In this document: in pieces, positions 16,694 through 25,860 of the stretch
Numbering within the stretch: the stretch's first letter is position 1
How the letters are laid out: every line of letters begins with the position of its first letter
Assembly (NCBI RefSeq): GCF_029889885.1
Contig: NZ_JARANY010000012.1
Location: 1 to 64,000, forward strand
Source of the DNA: Chromohalobacter sp. 296-RDG
GTDB lineage: Bacteria > Pseudomonadota > Gammaproteobacteria > Pseudomonadales > Halomonadaceae
Direction: 5' to 3'
Length of the DNA stretch: 64,000 nt
Notes under the pieces: generated by a model
What the model saw: only the letters and a program-made list of their open reading frames with translations
Databases searched by the model: none
What the model was told of the DNA's origin: nothing
Translations under genes and position numbers: made by a program

Positions 16694-18979
16694 ATGGCGC
16701 TGGCACACATTCTGGGCTACCCGCGCATTGGCGCGAACCGTGAGTTGAAAAAGGCCGTCGAGGCCTACTGGAAAGGTGAAATCGATCAGGCCACGCTCGA
16801 GGAGAGCGGCAAGGCGTTGCGAGCCGCACACTGGCAAGCCAGTCGCGATGCGGGGCTCGATCTCGTCACCGTGGGCGACTTTGCCTTCTACGATCAGGTG
16901 CTCAACGTCAGTGCGCTGTTGGGGGCGGTGCCACCGCGTTTCGGTGCCGTCGAGGGCGAGGTCGACCTGGATACGACGTTCCGCATGGCGCGTGGTCGGG
17001 CGCCCACCGGCGAGCCGGCAGCAGCCTGCGAGATGACCAAGTATTTCGATACCAACTACCACTACCTGGTCCCTGAGTTGCACGCAGATCAACGCTTCCG
17101 GGTGGCCTCCACACGGTTGTTAGACGAAGTCGCCGAAGCTCAGGCCGAGGGACATTCGGTCAAGGTGGCGTTACTGGGTCCCCTTAGTTGGTTGTGGCTG
17201 GCCAAGGAAAAAAGCGAGGGGCTCGATCGTCTGACCCTGCTCGATGCGCTGTTGCCGGTGTATGGCGAGATCCTCGAGCGTTTGTCGGCGCAGGGCGTCG
17301 AATGGGTGCAACTCGATGAGCCGGCCCTGGTGCAGGACTTGCCCCGTGACTGGCGCCAGGCCTACGAGGCTGCCTACAACAAGTTGCAGTCTGCGCGGGT
17401 CAAGCTTCTTGTGGCGACCTATTTCGGCGCCTTGGGCGATAACCTGGGCCTGGCCGCCGGGTTGCCGGTCGCCGGGCTGCACATCGATACGGTACGCGCG
17501 CCCGAACAGCTCGACGCGGTGCTCGACCGTCTTCCCACTTACAAGGTGCTGTCCATCGGCGCCATCGACGGACGCAATATCTGGCGCGCCGATCTGGCAG
17601 CACTGCGCGAGCGTTTGCAAGTGGCCCGCGCGCGTCTCGGCGAGCGTCTATGGATCTCGGCCTCCTGCTCGCTGCTGCACGTGCCGGTGGATCTCGACGC
17701 GGAAACCGACCTCGACGCCGAGCTCAAGAGTTGGCTGGCCTTCGCACGTCAAAAGCTAGATGAAGTCGTCACATTGGCGCACCTGCTCGATGGGCGCACT
17801 ACGAACGAGGACACGGCGCGTCTGGACGCCGCTACACAGGCGCTGGAAGCACGCCGCAACTCCCCGCGCATCCACAAGTCTGCTGTGGGCAAGCGACTGT
17901 CGGGCGTTTCTTCCGCTGATTCTGAACGTTCGAGTCCTTACGGTGCGCGTGCTAGGGCCCAGCGGCGTCATCTCGACCTGCCGCTGTTTCCGACCACCAC
18001 GATCGGTTCGTTCCCGCAGACGCAGGACATCCGCGCCGCGCGCCGCGCCTTCAAGAATGGCGAATGGGACCGCGATGCCTACGAGACCCGTATGCGCGAG
18101 GAGATCGTCCACGCCGTCGAACGCCAGGAAGCCCTGGATATCGACGTGCCGGTCCACGGCGAGCCCGAGCGTAACGACATGGTCGAGTACTTCGGCGAAC
18201 TGCTGGATGGTTTTGCCTTCACGCGCTTCGGCTGGGTGCAGAGTTACGGCTCGCGCTGCGTGAAACCGCCGGTGATCTTCGGCGATGTGAGCCGTCCCGG
18301 CCCGATGACGGTGCGTTGGAGCGAGTACGCGCAATCGCTGACCGACAAGCCCATGAAGGGTATGCTCACTGGCCCGGTGACGATTCTGCAATGGTCCTTC
18401 GTACGCGACGACCAGCCGCGCGATGCCACCTGCCGTCAAATCGCCCTGTCGCTGCGGGACGAGGTCGCCGATCTCGAAGCGGCGGGTATCAAGATCATCC
18501 AGATCGACGAGCCGGCACTGCGTGAAGGCCTGCCGCTGCGGCAGGGCGAATGGCAGGGGTATCTCGACTGGGCGGTGGAAAGCTTCAAGTTGAGCGCGGC
18601 CGTGGCTCGCGACGAGACGCAGATCCATACCCACATGTGTTACTCGGAGTTCAACGACATCATCGCGGCGATTGCGGCCCTGGACGCCGACGTGATCACC
18701 ATCGAGACGTCGCGTTCGGACATGGAGTTGCTCGACGCCTTCCAGGACTTCGCCTATCCCAACGAGATCGGACCGGGCGTTTACGATATCCACTCGCCCA
18801 ATATTCCCGAGGTGGAATGGATGGTGCAGTTGATGGAAAAAGCCGCCGAGAAGATTCCCGCCGAGCGACTTTGGGTCAATCCGGATTGCGGGCTGAAAAC
18901 GCGTGGTTGGGCGGAAGTCGAGCCAGCATTGGCCAACATGGTCGATGCGGCCAAGGAATTGCGTCGCCGCCACGGGTGA
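16694..18979 (+). CDS. metE: Cobalamin-independent methionine synthase
   Basis: A 761-residue double-barrel enzyme, the normal MetE length. It transfers the methyl group of 5-methyltetrahydropteroyl-triglutamate to homocysteine in the last step of methionine synthesis in the cytoplasm. The zinc site is visible as [11 protein letters not shown] (His and Cys), and [11 protein letters not shown] (second Cys); the N-terminus [18 protein letters not shown] is diagnostic. AAGGGGA precedes the ATG. A serine- and arginine-rich linker near residues 390-425 joins the two halves. Divergent metR with a MetR-type box suggests homocysteine-dependent control. A strong terminator follows. Confidence 0.97.
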   Translation: MALAHILGYPRIGANRELKKAVEAYWKGEIDQATLEESGKALRAAHWQASRDAGLDLVTVGDFAFYDQVLNVSALLGAVPPRFGAVEGEVDLDTTFRMARGRAPTGEPAAACEMTKYFDTNYHYLVPELHADQRFRVASTRLLDEVAEAQAEGHSVKVALLGPLSWLWLAKEKSEGLDRLTLLDALLPVYGEILERLSAQGVEWVQLDEPALVQDLPRDWRQAYEAAYNKLQSARVKLLVATYFGALGDNLGLAAGLPVAGLHIDTVRAPEQLDAVLDRLPTYKVLSIGAIDGRNIWRADLAALRERLQVARARLGERLWISASCSLLHVPVDLDAETDLDAELKSWLAFARQKLDEVVTLAHLLDGRTTNEDTARLDAATQALEARRNSPRIHKSAVGKRLSGVSSADSERSSPYGARARAQRRHLDLPLFPTTTIGSFPQTQDIRAARRAFKNGEWDRDAYETRMREEIVHAVERQEALDIDVPVHGEPERNDMVEYFGELLDGFAFTRFGWVQSYGSRCVKPPVIFGDVSRPGPMTVRWSEYAQSLTDKPMKGMLTGPVTILQWSFVRDDQPRDATCRQIALSLRDEVADLEAAGIKIIQIDEPALREGLPLRQGEWQGYLDWAVESFKLSAAVARDETQIHTHMCYSEFNDIIAAIAALDADVITIETSRSDMELLDAFQDFAYPNEIGPGVYDIHSPNIPEVEWMVQLMEKAAEKIPAERLWVNPDCGLKTRGWAEVEPALANMVDAAKELRRRHG

Positions 18980-19000
18980 GCTTTTCGCGTGGATGCCATT

Positions 19001-19038
19001 AACGCGCCGCCGAGCCACCGCTCGGCGGCGCGTTTCTT
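19001..19038 (+). terminator. Intrinsic terminator of metE
   Basis: A perfect 15-bp GC-rich stem (arms 19001-19015 and 19020-19034, AACGCGCCGCCGAGC and its complement) with a 4-base CACC loop, followed by TTTCTTA. It lies 21 bases after the metE stop. Confidence 0.85.
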
Positions 19039-19165
19039 ATGGTACCGGCGTTTCTCATGGCATGAGGACTGCTATGCTATCGGTCTTCTTTGATTGAATG
19101 ATATCGCATGCAATATGTCTCGCTGATGGAAGTGGGGCGGGTCCTGACCAGCAAGGAGAAGCTGA

Positions 19166-19954
19166 ATGTTCCCCAAAATGTCTCGGCGTGCGCGGCACGT
19201 TTTGTCGGCTGTGGTATGTGTCGCTGTGTTGGGCGGCTGTGCGAGTACCGAGAAGCCACCCCAGGTGAGCGACGCCTCGGGAAGCGATTTTACCCCGCCG
19301 CCGCGTCTCGATGTGCCGGATGAGAATGACGACGCCCCCAAGTCGCCGCTGCTGCCGAGCGCTTTCTTTGCCGATGGCGCGGAGGCATTCGTGTCCTGGC
19401 GCTGTACACCGGCACAGGATCTCATCTCGGCCTCGCCCGGGGATCATCTGCGATTGTGGTCGGCTCAGGGATACTACGGGCTCGAGCGTAGCGTGGTCGC
19501 CGAGGGCAAGCGCTACCGCAAAGGCACCCTGACGTTTGCCCAGCAGGGCGACGAGGCGCACGTCGAAAGCGACAACGGCCAGCTCGCCTGCCAGCAAGAT
19601 GCGCGTCGCGATGCGATCACGCGCGCCGACGCCCCGAATGCGATTTTCAAGGGGCAGGGTAACGAGCCTGGATGGACGCTCGAACTCGACCGCGAGACGC
19701 CTCAACTCAGGCTGGTCACGCAATACGGCGAACAAAAGCGCACGCTGGATTATCGGGTTACGCGGCTCGATAACGGTCATCAGGCTGCCATGACGCTCGA
19801 GGCTGGCGACGCCGACGCGCCGGTGATCGTCGAGCTCAAGGCGCGGGCCTGTTTCGACAGCATGAGTGGCAAACCGTATCCCGTTCAGGTGCGTGTCGAG
19901 GAGGCGGGGCGTACCTGGGTCGGCTGCGGGCAGGGCGTCGAGCGAACACGCTGA
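19166..19954 (+). CDS. Lipoprotein with MliC-like and COG3650-like domains
   Basis: A 262-residue predicted outer-membrane lipoprotein: signal peptide with lipobox LGGC (Cys about residue 25), a Pro-rich linker, an MliC-like lysozyme-inhibitor region (about 70-145, from FVSWRCTP to GQLACQ, the two cysteines probably forming the family's disulfide), and a C-terminal domain beginning FKGQGNEPGWTLEL, characteristic of COG3650 lipoproteins. The role could be inhibition of c-type lysozyme at the cell surface; this is inferred from family resemblance. AAGGAG precedes the ATG at good spacing. Confidence 0.75.
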   Translation: MFPKMSRRARHVLSAVVCVAVLGGCASTEKPPQVSDASGSDFTPPPRLDVPDENDDAPKSPLLPSAFFADGAEAFVSWRCTPAQDLISASPGDHLRLWSAQGYYGLERSVVAEGKRYRKGTLTFAQQGDEAHVESDNGQLACQQDARRDAITRADAPNAIFKGQGNEPGWTLELDRETPQLRLVTQYGEQKRTLDYRVTRLDNGHQAAMTLEAGDADAPVIVELKARACFDSMSGKPYPVQVRVEEAGRTWVGCGQGVERTR

Positions 19955-20084
19955 GCCGTAGGTGAAAACCGTTTCATGATATCGAACGCTTCATGGGCTT
20001 TTTTGCGTTTTTCTTTTCAAACAGGGCAACGAATAATACGTCTATTCGCATCACATGCCCTGAACCCAATGAGAGGAATTCCGC

Positions 20085-20699
20085 ATGGCCGTTCGCAATA
20101 TTCTGCTGGTGACTGCTTCTATCCTCGGTGAACATGGCCAGTCACGTGCGCTGGCGACGCATTTCAAGGCGCAGCTTGGCGCGCGCGATGATATCCAGCT
20201 CACCGAGCGCGATGTCGTGACGCTCGACCTTCCGCACCTCGACGGCGCCGAAATGGCCAGTTGGATGACTGCTCCCGCTGAGCGTGATGCGGCCCAGCAG
20301 GAATTGGCCGAGCGTTCCGATACGCTGGTCGAAGAGGTGTTGGCACACGACCTGATCGTGTTGGCGGTGCCGCTTTACAATCTTGGCATTCCCAGCCAGC
20401 TCAAGGCGTGGTTCGACCGTGTTCTGCGGGCCGGCAAGACGTTCAAGTATACAGAGCACGGCCCGGTGGGGCTGATCGAAGGGAAGCGCGCCCTGGTGCT
20501 CGCGGCGCGTGGCGGTCAGTACGTCGGCACTGAGATGGATACTCAGACCGGCCACGTCAGCAGTCTGCTGGGCTTGGTCGGCATTCGCGACATCGACTGG
20601 ATCTACGCGGAAGGTCTCAACATGGGCGAGGCAGTACGTGAGCAGGCCATGGGTGAAGCGCGTCAGGCCGTGGCGAATTACACCGCGGAACGTCTCTGA
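20085..20699 (+). CDS. azoR: FMN-dependent NADH:quinone oxidoreductase / azoreductase
   Basis: A 204-residue flavodoxin-fold protein of AzoR length. Visible features include the N-terminal FMN phosphate loop TASILGEHGQSRAL, VPLYNLGIPSQLKAWFDRV, GKTFKYTEHGPVGL and the AARGG segment after the fourth strand. AzoR enzymes reduce quinones and azo compounds with NADH through FMN and protect against thiol stress. AGAGGAA lies before the ATG. It is a single gene ending in a hairpin shared with the convergent gene. Confidence 0.92.
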   Translation: MAVRNILLVTASILGEHGQSRALATHFKAQLGARDDIQLTERDVVTLDLPHLDGAEMASWMTAPAERDAAQQELAERSDTLVEEVLAHDLIVLAVPLYNLGIPSQLKAWFDRVLRAGKTFKYTEHGPVGLIEGKRALVLAARGGQYVGTEMDTQTGHVSSLLGLVGIRDIDWIYAEGLNMGEAVREQAMGEARQAVANYTAERL

Positions 20700-20729
20700 C
20701 GCGTGACGCAGTGCCCGCAAACAAAGCAG

Positions 20730-20754
20730 AAGGCGGCTCAAGATGAGCCGCCTT
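20730..20754. terminator. Bidirectional terminator between azoR and a convergent membrane protein gene
   Basis: A perfect 11-bp stem (AAGGCGGCTCA with its complement) and a 3-base loop lies in the 62-base gap between two convergent genes. A-rich sequence precedes it and TTATTTGT follows it on the plus strand, so it can serve both directions. Confidence 0.75.
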
Positions 20755-20761
20755 ATTTGTG

Positions 20762-21835
20762 TCAGGGCGATATGCCTGGCATGAGGCACTGGATCTGGCG
20801 CTCGTCCAGTGACAAGCAGGTGTCGGCCTGCGGCACGAACACACGGCTAAACAGCGAGGCGAAGGCTTTCTCATCGGGGCGCGCGCCGACAATACGTTCA
20901 CTGTCTATAGGATGCCAGCCCTCGGCGTCGCGCTCGGCAAGCGTGAAATTGAACATGTGGTAGCCGGGCGTGCCTAGACGCAGGTCGGTGGCGATCAACT
21001 GGGTGGTGCCCTGGCGTTCCGCGGTGCGATAGCGCAAGAAAGGCCCGGCGAACCACGCAAGACGCTGCCCGGCCGCCGTCGCCAACGCGGCGTCCTGCCA
21101 TGCGCCGCCACGTGGCAGGCGGGTCAGCGCCATCGGCGTGTGGCCATCGAAGAGGCTCACGACGCCTTCATAGTAGGCATCGTCTTGGACGACCGTGACA
21201 CGCCAGAGCAGGATGTTGAAAGGCGTTGGCTGGACCAGACGCGCGGCGTCTTCGAGCCCTTGGCTGGCGAGACTCGGTCCGATGCGTGCGTTCACGGTGT
21301 TCTGTGCGGCGACCGCGAACGTCAGATAAAAACAAGCGAGCGTCAGTCCCCAGCCCAGCAGGCGCGGCGAATAGCCCTTGATCAGTGCGGCGGCCACGCC
21401 CACCAGCAATGGCAGCGTAAAAAGCGGGTCGATGATGAAAATGCTGTGCCAACTCACTGGTGGCGTCGTCATCGGCCACCAGAGTTGGGTGCCATAGGTG
21501 GTGAAGGCATCCAGCATTGGATGTGTCAGCAGGCAGCCGCCAAACAGCAGACCCCAGCGCCATGTGCCGATGGGCGGCGAAATTTGACGCCAACGCTCGC
21601 CTGCTCGGGCCAGTACGGTCAGCAGGAAGGCGAGGGTGCCGAGTACCCAAAGGGAATGGCTGAATCCCCGGTGATAGGTGTATTCGGCCACGGCGTCGCC
21701 ATAGTCGATGACTACGTCGAGATCGGGCAATGTGCCGAGCACGGCACCGGCGATGACGGCCTTGCGTCCTAGACGGCGGCCCAGCACAGTGCCGCCGATG
21801 GCGGCACCGAGGCAGGCCTGCGTCAGTGAATCCAT
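20762..21835 (-). CDS. Membrane-bound metal-dependent hydrolase (DUF457/YbcI-YdjM family)
   Basis: A 357-residue protein beginning MDSLTQACLGAAIGGTVLGR with the family signature GTLPDLDVVIDYG followed by YHRGFSHSL, whose Asp and His residues are the predicted metal ligands. About five membrane segments follow, then a soluble C-terminal region of roughly 150 residues. Proteins of this family are poorly characterised; E. coli YdjM is SOS-regulated. The substrate is unknown. Confidence 0.82.
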   Translation of the reverse strand: MDSLTQACLGAAIGGTVLGRRLGRKAVIAGAVLGTLPDLDVVIDYGDAVAEYTYHRGFSHSLWVLGTLAFLLTVLARAGERWRQISPPIGTWRWGLLFGGCLLTHPMLDAFTTYGTQLWWPMTTPPVSWHSIFIIDPLFTLPLLVGVAAALIKGYSPRLLGWGLTLACFYLTFAVAAQNTVNARIGPSLASQGLEDAARLVQPTPFNILLWRVTVVQDDAYYEGVVSLFDGHTPMALTRLPRGGAWQDAALATAAGQRLAWFAGPFLRYRTAERQGTTQLIATDLRLGTPGYHMFNFTLAERDAEGWHPIDSERIVGARPDEKAFASLFSRVFVPQADTCLSLDERQIQCLMPGISP

Positions 21836-21878
21836 GCGCTGTGATCTCCCCTAGCGGCGGCGTGTTTCTGGTGGGCGT

Positions 21879-22418
21879 TCATTCGGTGTTCAGCCACGGT
21901 GGCCGTTGTGCGCGTACCCGGTGTTGGGTCGGACAGTCCTCGCGATGGGCTCCCGGCAGGTAGCCGGTACTCATCAAAAATTCGTTGACGATCTCGGGAC
22001 CGGTGAAGCGGAAGGTGCGTTTGAATAGCTTCACCCATTCCGACAATGCGAGCGGATGATGCGCGTCGAGCCAGGCGGCGAAGCTACCGTGAGACGCCTG
22101 CAAGGCGAGCACGACATTGGCATTGTGAATCGCGGCGTCGACTTTGCGCCGATTGCGGATGATACCTGCATCCGAGAGCAGACGCGCCCTTTGCGTATCG
22201 TCGTAGGCGGCGACGCGTGCCACGGCAAAGTCATCGAAGGCCATTGAGAACGCCTCGCGCTTCTTGAGTACCGTCAGCCAGGAGAGCCCAGCCTGGTTGA
22301 TTTCCAGGATCAAGCGCTCGAAGAGCCGGTCGTCGTCGCGCACGGGAAATCCGTACTCGTGGTCATGGTAGGGGCCATGAAAGGGATGACCGGGAGCGTG
22401 GTCGCAATACGTACTCAT
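21879..22418 (-). CDS. tag: DNA-3-methyladenine glycosylase I
   Basis: A 179-residue protein matching E. coli Tag in length and motifs: YHDHEYGFPVRDD near the N-terminus, QAGLSWLTVLKKREAF, and DAGIIRNRRKVDAAI. The zinc-binding residues are in place (N-terminal Cys5 and a His in YHDHEYG; C-terminal His and Cys in GAHREDCP). It removes 3-methyladenine from alkylated DNA in base excision repair. It lies 44 bases upstream of the DUF457-type gene and may be cotranscribed with it. Confidence 0.93.
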   Translation of the reverse strand: MSTYCDHAPGHPFHGPYHDHEYGFPVRDDDRLFERLILEINQAGLSWLTVLKKREAFSMAFDDFAVARVAAYDDTQRARLLSDAGIIRNRRKVDAAIHNANVVLALQASHGSFAAWLDAHHPLALSEWVKLFKRTFRFTGPEIVNEFLMSTGYLPGAHREDCPTQHRVRAQRPPWLNTE

Positions 22419-22534
22419 GGAAAGTGTGCCTCGCGGAGTGTTGACGAATCGCCCTGCCGGTGATGAATTCGCCGTGACCGGCGGGCTGGTTTACCATAGA
22501 CGTTTAGCCTGCATAACATCATGAGGAGACTACC

Positions 22535-22975
22535 ATGCAGTACCTGCACACGATGGTCCGTGTCGCCGATCTCGACGCCTCGCTGCGTTTCTACTGTGAC
22601 CTGCTGGGCCTCAAGGAAGTGCGACGCAAGGAGAACGAAAAGGGTCGTTTCACGCTGGTATTCCTCGCCGCGCCGGAGGACGAGGAACGTTCGAATGAGC
22701 AACAGGCTCCGGAGGTCGAGCTCACCTACAACTGGGACCCGGAAACGTATACCGGCGGTCGTAACTTTGGCCACCTGGCGTATCGTGTCGATGATATCTA
22801 CGCCCTGTGCCAGTACCTGATGGACAACGGCGTGACCATCAATCGCCCGCCGCGCGATGGTCACATGGCTTTCGTTCGCTCGCCGGACGATATCTCCGTG
22901 GAGTTGTTGCAAAAGGGCGATGCGTTGCCCGCTCAGGAACCGTGGGCGTCGATGGAAAATACCGGCAGCTGGTAA
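22535..22975 (+). CDS. gloA: Glyoxalase I (lactoylglutathione lyase)
   Basis: A 146-residue VOC-fold enzyme. The four metal ligands of GloA are visible: His5 in YLHTMVRV, Glu in PEVELTYNW, His in NFGHLAYRV and Glu in ISVELLQKG. It converts the methylglyoxal-glutathione hemithioacetal to S-lactoylglutathione in the cytoplasm. GAGGAGA precedes the ATG. It is divergent from tag and 93 bases upstream of the uracil-DNA-glycosylase-like gene. Confidence 0.94.
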   Translation: MQYLHTMVRVADLDASLRFYCDLLGLKEVRRKENEKGRFTLVFLAAPEDEERSNEQQAPEVELTYNWDPETYTGGRNFGHLAYRVDDIYALCQYLMDNGVTINRPPRDGHMAFVRSPDDISVELLQKGDALPAQEPWASMENTGSW

Positions 22976-23068
22976 GCCGCCACGCGTCGCGTCCCGTTCC
23001 CGCGCTGGGTGGGACGCGGCTATCGCCGCAGGCCGGAAACCCCCCATGAACTTGAAAGGACACCCAGG

Positions 23069-23758
23069 ATGTCACAGGACGTGACCCTTCCCTCGGCGTT
23101 ACGCGATGCATTCCGCCGTGAAGCCGACACGCTCGACAGCATCGATCGCGATGTCTACCTCGCCAACCGGCGTGACCCGCTGGAGCCGATCATCGGCTTG
23201 GGCCCACGCGACGCACCGGTGGGATTTTTCGGACGCGACCCCGGTCGTCAGGAGGTCGTGCATGGCGCGCCCTTCGTAGGCAGCGGTGGCCAGAAGGTGC
23301 GCGCCGGGCTGTACAAGCATCTGCACGGGAAGGCGCTGCCCGATTTTGAAGCCTCACTCGCCGTGGGGCGGCGTTATTTTTGGGCCAATACCGTGCCCTA
23401 CAAGCCGACCGGCAACAAGGCGTGGTCGATGGCGGTCAAGAAGCGCTTTCAGCCCTTGATGGCGGAGCTTTTGATCGCGCACTGGCAAGGCCGCACTCTG
23501 ATTACCCTGGGGCGCGAGGCGTTCTTGTGGTTCGCCATCGGTCAGTCGCGTGAGATCAAGCGTGAACTGGAGACTTTCTGGGCTCGCGAGGACCGTTTCG
23601 AGGCGCTGCATACCACCCTGCTGTCACTCCCCGATGGGCGTAGTGCCGAGCTCCAACTGGCGCCGCTGCCGCACCCTTCTCCTCTCAACCAAACTTGGTT
23701 CAAGCGTTTTCCGGCACTGCTAGAGGCACGCCTCGCTGCTCTGGAGCGTGCCCACTGA
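23069..23758 (+). CDS. Uracil-DNA glycosylase superfamily protein
   Basis: A 229-residue protein with the two UDG-superfamily landmarks: a water-activating loop region GFFGRDPGRQEVVHGAPFVG, like the GEAPG..E...G.PFVG of families 4 and 5, and a C-terminal LPHPSPLNQTWF matching the HPSP.N leucine-loop motif. It contains no cysteine, so it cannot hold the 4Fe-4S cluster of families 4 and 5. It probably acts in base excision repair, but the substrate is unproven. ATG 23069 follows CCAGG; an upstream in-frame start at 23009 would lie inside a hairpin region. Confidence 0.8.
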   Translation: MSQDVTLPSALRDAFRREADTLDSIDRDVYLANRRDPLEPIIGLGPRDAPVGFFGRDPGRQEVVHGAPFVGSGGQKVRAGLYKHLHGKALPDFEASLAVGRRYFWANTVPYKPTGNKAWSMAVKKRFQPLMAELLIAHWQGRTLITLGREAFLWFAIGQSREIKRELETFWAREDRFEALHTTLLSLPDGRSAELQLAPLPHPSPLNQTWFKRFPALLEARLAALERAH

Positions 23759-23788
23759 GTGGTGTGCGGAGTGGTATAAGGCGCTGAA

Positions 23789-24211
23789 TTAGTCGGGGTG
23801 CATCGCCAAACGCCCGCTGCCCATGAACATGATCGCCAGGGCACCGCACAGAAAAATGCCCTGTAATTCCAGCGTCCAGCCACCTTGCGCGTTGAGCGTC
23901 AGCAATTCGTCGTGGTGGACGAGGATAAACGCCACCAGCATGTCGCCGCCCATCAACAGGCCGCCGATGCGCGCCTGCCAACCCAGGATGGCCATCAACG
24001 GCGCAACGATCTCACCGATGAGCACCCCATACGCGAGGGAGATCGGGACGCCCATGGCGTCGAGCATGTGGCCGATGTCGGTAATGCTGGTGGGTGACAA
24101 GAGCTTGTCGACGCCGTGCAGCAGAATCAGCCCACCCACGGCCAGGCGCAGAATCAGTTTTCCCAGGTCGTCATGATGCAGCAGTCGTTGCATAGGCTCG
24201 ATATCCTTCAT
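23789..24211 (-). CDS. DoxX family membrane protein
   Basis: A 140-residue protein with four hydrophobic segments and the DoxX signature GKLILRLAVGGLILLHGVDK, followed by PISLAYGVLIGEIVAPLMAI and LLMGGDMLVAFILVH. DoxX proteins are small inner-membrane proteins often linked to oxidative or thiol stress; the precise activity here is unknown. It is convergent with the UDG-like gene. Confidence 0.88.
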   Translation of the reverse strand: MKDIEPMQRLLHHDDLGKLILRLAVGGLILLHGVDKLLSPTSITDIGHMLDAMGVPISLAYGVLIGEIVAPLMAILGWQARIGGLLMGGDMLVAFILVHHDELLTLNAQGGWTLELQGIFLCGALAIMFMGSGRLAMHPD

Positions 24212-24521
24212 CGTTTGAAACCGGCATCCAGCCGGGCAAGGCGTGTGAACTTTCGCATGTTCGCGCGTCGCTCACCAGTAACGCCACTTCTTAACATTTA
24301 TTTACGTTTTGCTGGCACTTTAGCGTGCATTAACTAAGCTTTCTTAGAAATACCGCTGGAAGCGGATCTTGCAGATATTGGCACCGACACTGGCGGGTAA
24401 GACCGTCATCCGGTGAAGACATATAACGATCCTTGCCCTGAGGCCCACTGAAAAGGGGCAGAGGCGAGGACGCTACGTTGCGAATCACGCAACGGTACGC
24501 GGGTAAAAAGGGATATCCCAG
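24212..24521. other. Intergenic region before the diguanylate cyclase pair
   Basis: About 310 bases with divergent promoters expected for the DoxX gene and the first diguanylate cyclase. An AT-rich core lies at about 24291-24350. I see no convincing gene, terminator or RNA motif. Confidence 0.45.
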
Positions 24522-25619
24522 ATGACTTCAAGGGCCTTACAGCGGCTCTGGGGATGGTCGTGCAGTGCGCCGGGGGCGTTGCCGCTGGAGCATCGACGCA
24601 GCTATGAGGTGGTAGCGCAGACCTTCGTGCTCGCAAGCCTGGGGCATTTGCTGTTTGCATGCGTGCTGATCGGCTTGCAGATCCCGCTGCTGATTATTTT
24701 GAACCTCGCCTGCGTGGTGACCAATACGGCAGCGTTGATGCTGCACCGGCGCTTGCAACTGACTCAGGCGATGACCGTCAAGCTGGCCGCCACGCTGGTG
24801 TTGATCACGCTGAGCGTATGGCTGATCGGTGCCGATGCTGGCTTCGAATATTACTTTTTTTTGCTGCTTTGCGAGATGTTGATCAGCGATATGGCGGCCC
24901 GTTACAAGATCGTGATGAGTACCACGATCGGTAGCGTGGCGCTGGCTACGTTGTTGATGGCACCGCACTCCACTCCTTGGATGCTTGAAACAGCCGATTT
25001 CCGCGAGGACATCCGCATGACCAATCTGGTCATGGTCTTTTTGATTCTGGGGCTGATTCTGTGGCGGCTGCATGCCATCACCGAGCGTTGCGAGCACCAT
25101 TTTCGACGCGACGCCACCCATGATTATCTCACCACAGTGCTCAACCGGCGCGCCATCTTTCATGAAGCCGACATGCTGTGGCAGCAGGAGCGGAATTTCA
25201 CGCTGCTGCTGCTCGATGCCGACCACTTCAAGCAGGTCAATGATACCCATGGTCATACTGCAGGCGACGAAGTCTTGCGTCACCTGGCGTATATAGTGCG
25301 AAGCGCCTTGCGCGAAAACGACCGTCTCGGGCGCGTAGGCGGCGAGGAATTCTTGATCGTATTCCCCGACAGCACGCGAGATGAGGTGCTCTCGGTCGCA
25401 TCGCGCATTCGTCGATGCCTGGTCGACCAGCCGTGTCGGATGGAAGCGTTAACCCTCCCGGTAACGTTCTCCATGGGCATGGCCGCGGCTCAGGAAGCCA
25501 CATCATTGCAAGCGCTCATCGACATGGCCGATCGCCGCTTGTATCGCGCCAAGTCGGCCGGACGCGATCAATTGGTCATGAGTGACCTGGAAATCATCGG
25601 GCCGGCGGCGGCGTTGTGA
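24522..25619 (+). CDS. Membrane-anchored diguanylate cyclase (GGDEF)
   Basis: A 365-residue protein with about six N-terminal membrane segments (residues 35-190) and a C-terminal GGDEF domain. The active-site loop GGEEF lies at residues 273-277, with an intact inhibitory I-site REND five residues before it, and LLLDADHFKQVND carries the metal and substrate residues. It should make cyclic di-GMP at the inner membrane with product inhibition. The periplasm-facing sensor is minimal. It is a close paralogue of the next gene. Confidence 0.93.
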   Translation: MTSRALQRLWGWSCSAPGALPLEHRRSYEVVAQTFVLASLGHLLFACVLIGLQIPLLIILNLACVVTNTAALMLHRRLQLTQAMTVKLAATLVLITLSVWLIGADAGFEYYFFLLLCEMLISDMAARYKIVMSTTIGSVALATLLMAPHSTPWMLETADFREDIRMTNLVMVFLILGLILWRLHAITERCEHHFRRDATHDYLTTVLNRRAIFHEADMLWQQERNFTLLLLDADHFKQVNDTHGHTAGDEVLRHLAYIVRSALRENDRLGRVGGEEFLIVFPDSTRDEVLSVASRIRRCLVDQPCRMEALTLPVTFSMGMAAAQEATSLQALIDMADRRLYRAKSAGRDQLVMSDLEIIGPAAAL

Positions 25620-25860
25620 CATGCCTGGAAACGCCGTGCGGATATCGTTTCGTCTCATACGGATATCCTAGCGCAACGAAGCGACAACATGGCATTTTGC
25701 TTATTTGGCGTTTGACGAATTTCATGCTGCAAAGCGGCTAAATTCATACACGAATCGTCCTTTTGATGCGCCGAATATGGCTAACCTTGCTAGGGAATCA
25801 ATGCAGGGGGAGGCCCGTCGCATGACGTGGCCTAACGCAATAAAAAGGGATTCATTCATC

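Noticed and set aside
17756-19018. 420-codon minus-strand frame opposite metE
   Set aside because: It overlaps metE entirely, has His/Arg-rich low-complexity composition and no known motif.
22988-23018. CGCGTCCC/GGGACGCG dyad between gloA and the UDG-like gene as a terminator
   Set aside because: The stem is short with a long loop and no T-tract; it may be chance in GC-rich sequence.
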